The notes under the pieces: model-generated
What the model was told of the DNA's origin: nothing
The model's input: the letters and a program-made list of their open reading frames with translations, nothing else
The model's database searches: none
Program-made: the position numbers and the translations under genes
Assembly: GCA_945864765.1 (NCBI GenBank)
Contig: CAMBDR010000245.1
Coordinates: 1 to 6,662 of the forward strand
Source of the DNA: Janthinobacterium lividum
GTDB taxonomy: Bacteria; Pseudomonadota; Gammaproteobacteria; Burkholderiales; Burkholderiaceae_D
Direction: 5' to 3'
Length of the DNA: 6,662 bases
In this document: positions 6,428 through 6,662 of the stretch, one piece after another
Numbering within the stretch: the first letter of the stretch is position 1
Layout: every line of letters starts with the position of its first letter

Positions 6428-6443
6428 GGCGGCAAGGTGCCGC
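6428..6443 (+). repeat. Hairpin and second copy of the 11-bp repeat in the tspO leader
   Basis: 6428-6438 repeats GGCGGCAAGGT. GCGGCA (6429-6434) and TGCCGC (6438-6443) form a perfect 6-bp stem around AGG, ending 10 bases before the tspO ATG. The loop and stem contain the only Shine-Dalgarno-like bases (AAGG) of the leader, so folding could limit translation. That role is inference. Confidence 0.45.
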
Positions 6444-6453
6444 ATCACACAAA

Positions 6454-6662
6454 ATGAACACATACAACTGGTACTCACAACTGATCAAACCGACATGGGC
6501 ACCCCCAGGCTGGCTTTTTGGGCCGGTGTGGTCGGTTTTGTACGCCGTGATAGCCGTGACGTATGGTGCCGTGTTTTATAGGGCTTTTACTGGCAAAATT
6601 TCATGGCTGGTAGCACTGCCCTTTGCGCTGAATATCATTTTCAATTTGGCTTTCACGCCGAT
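6454..6662 (+). CDS. tspO: TspO/MBR-family (tryptophan-rich sensory) membrane protein, 3' end beyond the window
   Basis: Open from the ATG at 6454 to the window end: 69 residues and two bases of the next codon. Residues 6-26 carry the family signature WY..L.KP.W.PPGW.FGPVW, followed by LYAVIAVTYGAVF, a basic short loop, and a second hydrophobic segment (about 50-67) reaching FNLAFTP. TspO proteins are small inner- or outer-membrane proteins that bind porphyrins and sterol-like ligands and are linked to tetrapyrrole and stress regulation. In well-studied members a transmembrane helix precedes WY..L.KP; here only five residues do, and an in-frame TAG at 6421-6423 leaves no room upstream, so this looks like a four-helix variant or a 5'-truncated gene. 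It is divergent from ohyA with a 269-bp gap. The Shine-Dalgarno is weak and lies in a hairpin. Confidence 0.88.
   Translation, partial: MNTYNWYSQLIKPTWAPPGWLFGPVWSVLYAVIAVTYGAVFYRAFTGKISWLVALPFALNIIFNLAFTP

Overview
The window reads as chromosomal DNA of a Gram-negative bacterium, most likely a proteobacterium (beta or gamma). This is inferred from the style of the secreted proteins, sigma-70-like promoters and Shine-Dalgarno sites; no rRNA or other taxonomic marker is present. There are five protein-coding loci. Two run off the window edges and one is broken. I see no tRNA or rRNA gene, insertion sequence, CRISPR array or phage gene.

Left part (1-3623, all minus strand). A secreted HAF-repeat protein is cut by the left edge. 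Upstream of it is an 842-residue secreted M4 (thermolysin-type) metalloprotease with its own strong promoter (TTGACA-18-TACTAT). A GC-rich hairpin and three tandem 11-bp repeats lie between the two genes, so they are probably separate units or partly uncoupled. Both proteins carry Sec signal peptides.

Middle (3624-4893). A non-coding stretch of several hundred bases leads to a plus-strand gene for a 221-residue protein. It looks like an N-terminal helix-turn-helix-like region followed by two ACT-like regions, a probable small regulator. Two adjacent AT-rich palindromes just upstream could be its operator. After it comes a 200-bp convergent gap with a doubtful 44-codon ORF and an 8-bp inverted repeat.

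Right part (4894-6662). A minus-strand oleate hydratase gene (ohyA) retains its N-terminal 230 residues and its C-terminal 200 or so. About 150-170 central residues are missing, and the two parts are in different frames, so it is a pseudogene with a precisely locatable deletion junction. Divergent from it is the start of a TspO/MBR-family membrane protein gene, cut by the right edge, which appears to lack the usual first transmembrane helix.

The genes do not form an obvious single pathway; this looks like an ordinary accessory or chromosomal neighbourhood. The points most worth following are the ohyA internal deletion, the HTH+ACT protein with its palindromes, and the short repeats and hairpins around the HAF and tspO starts. 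I found no convincing new multi-gene system.
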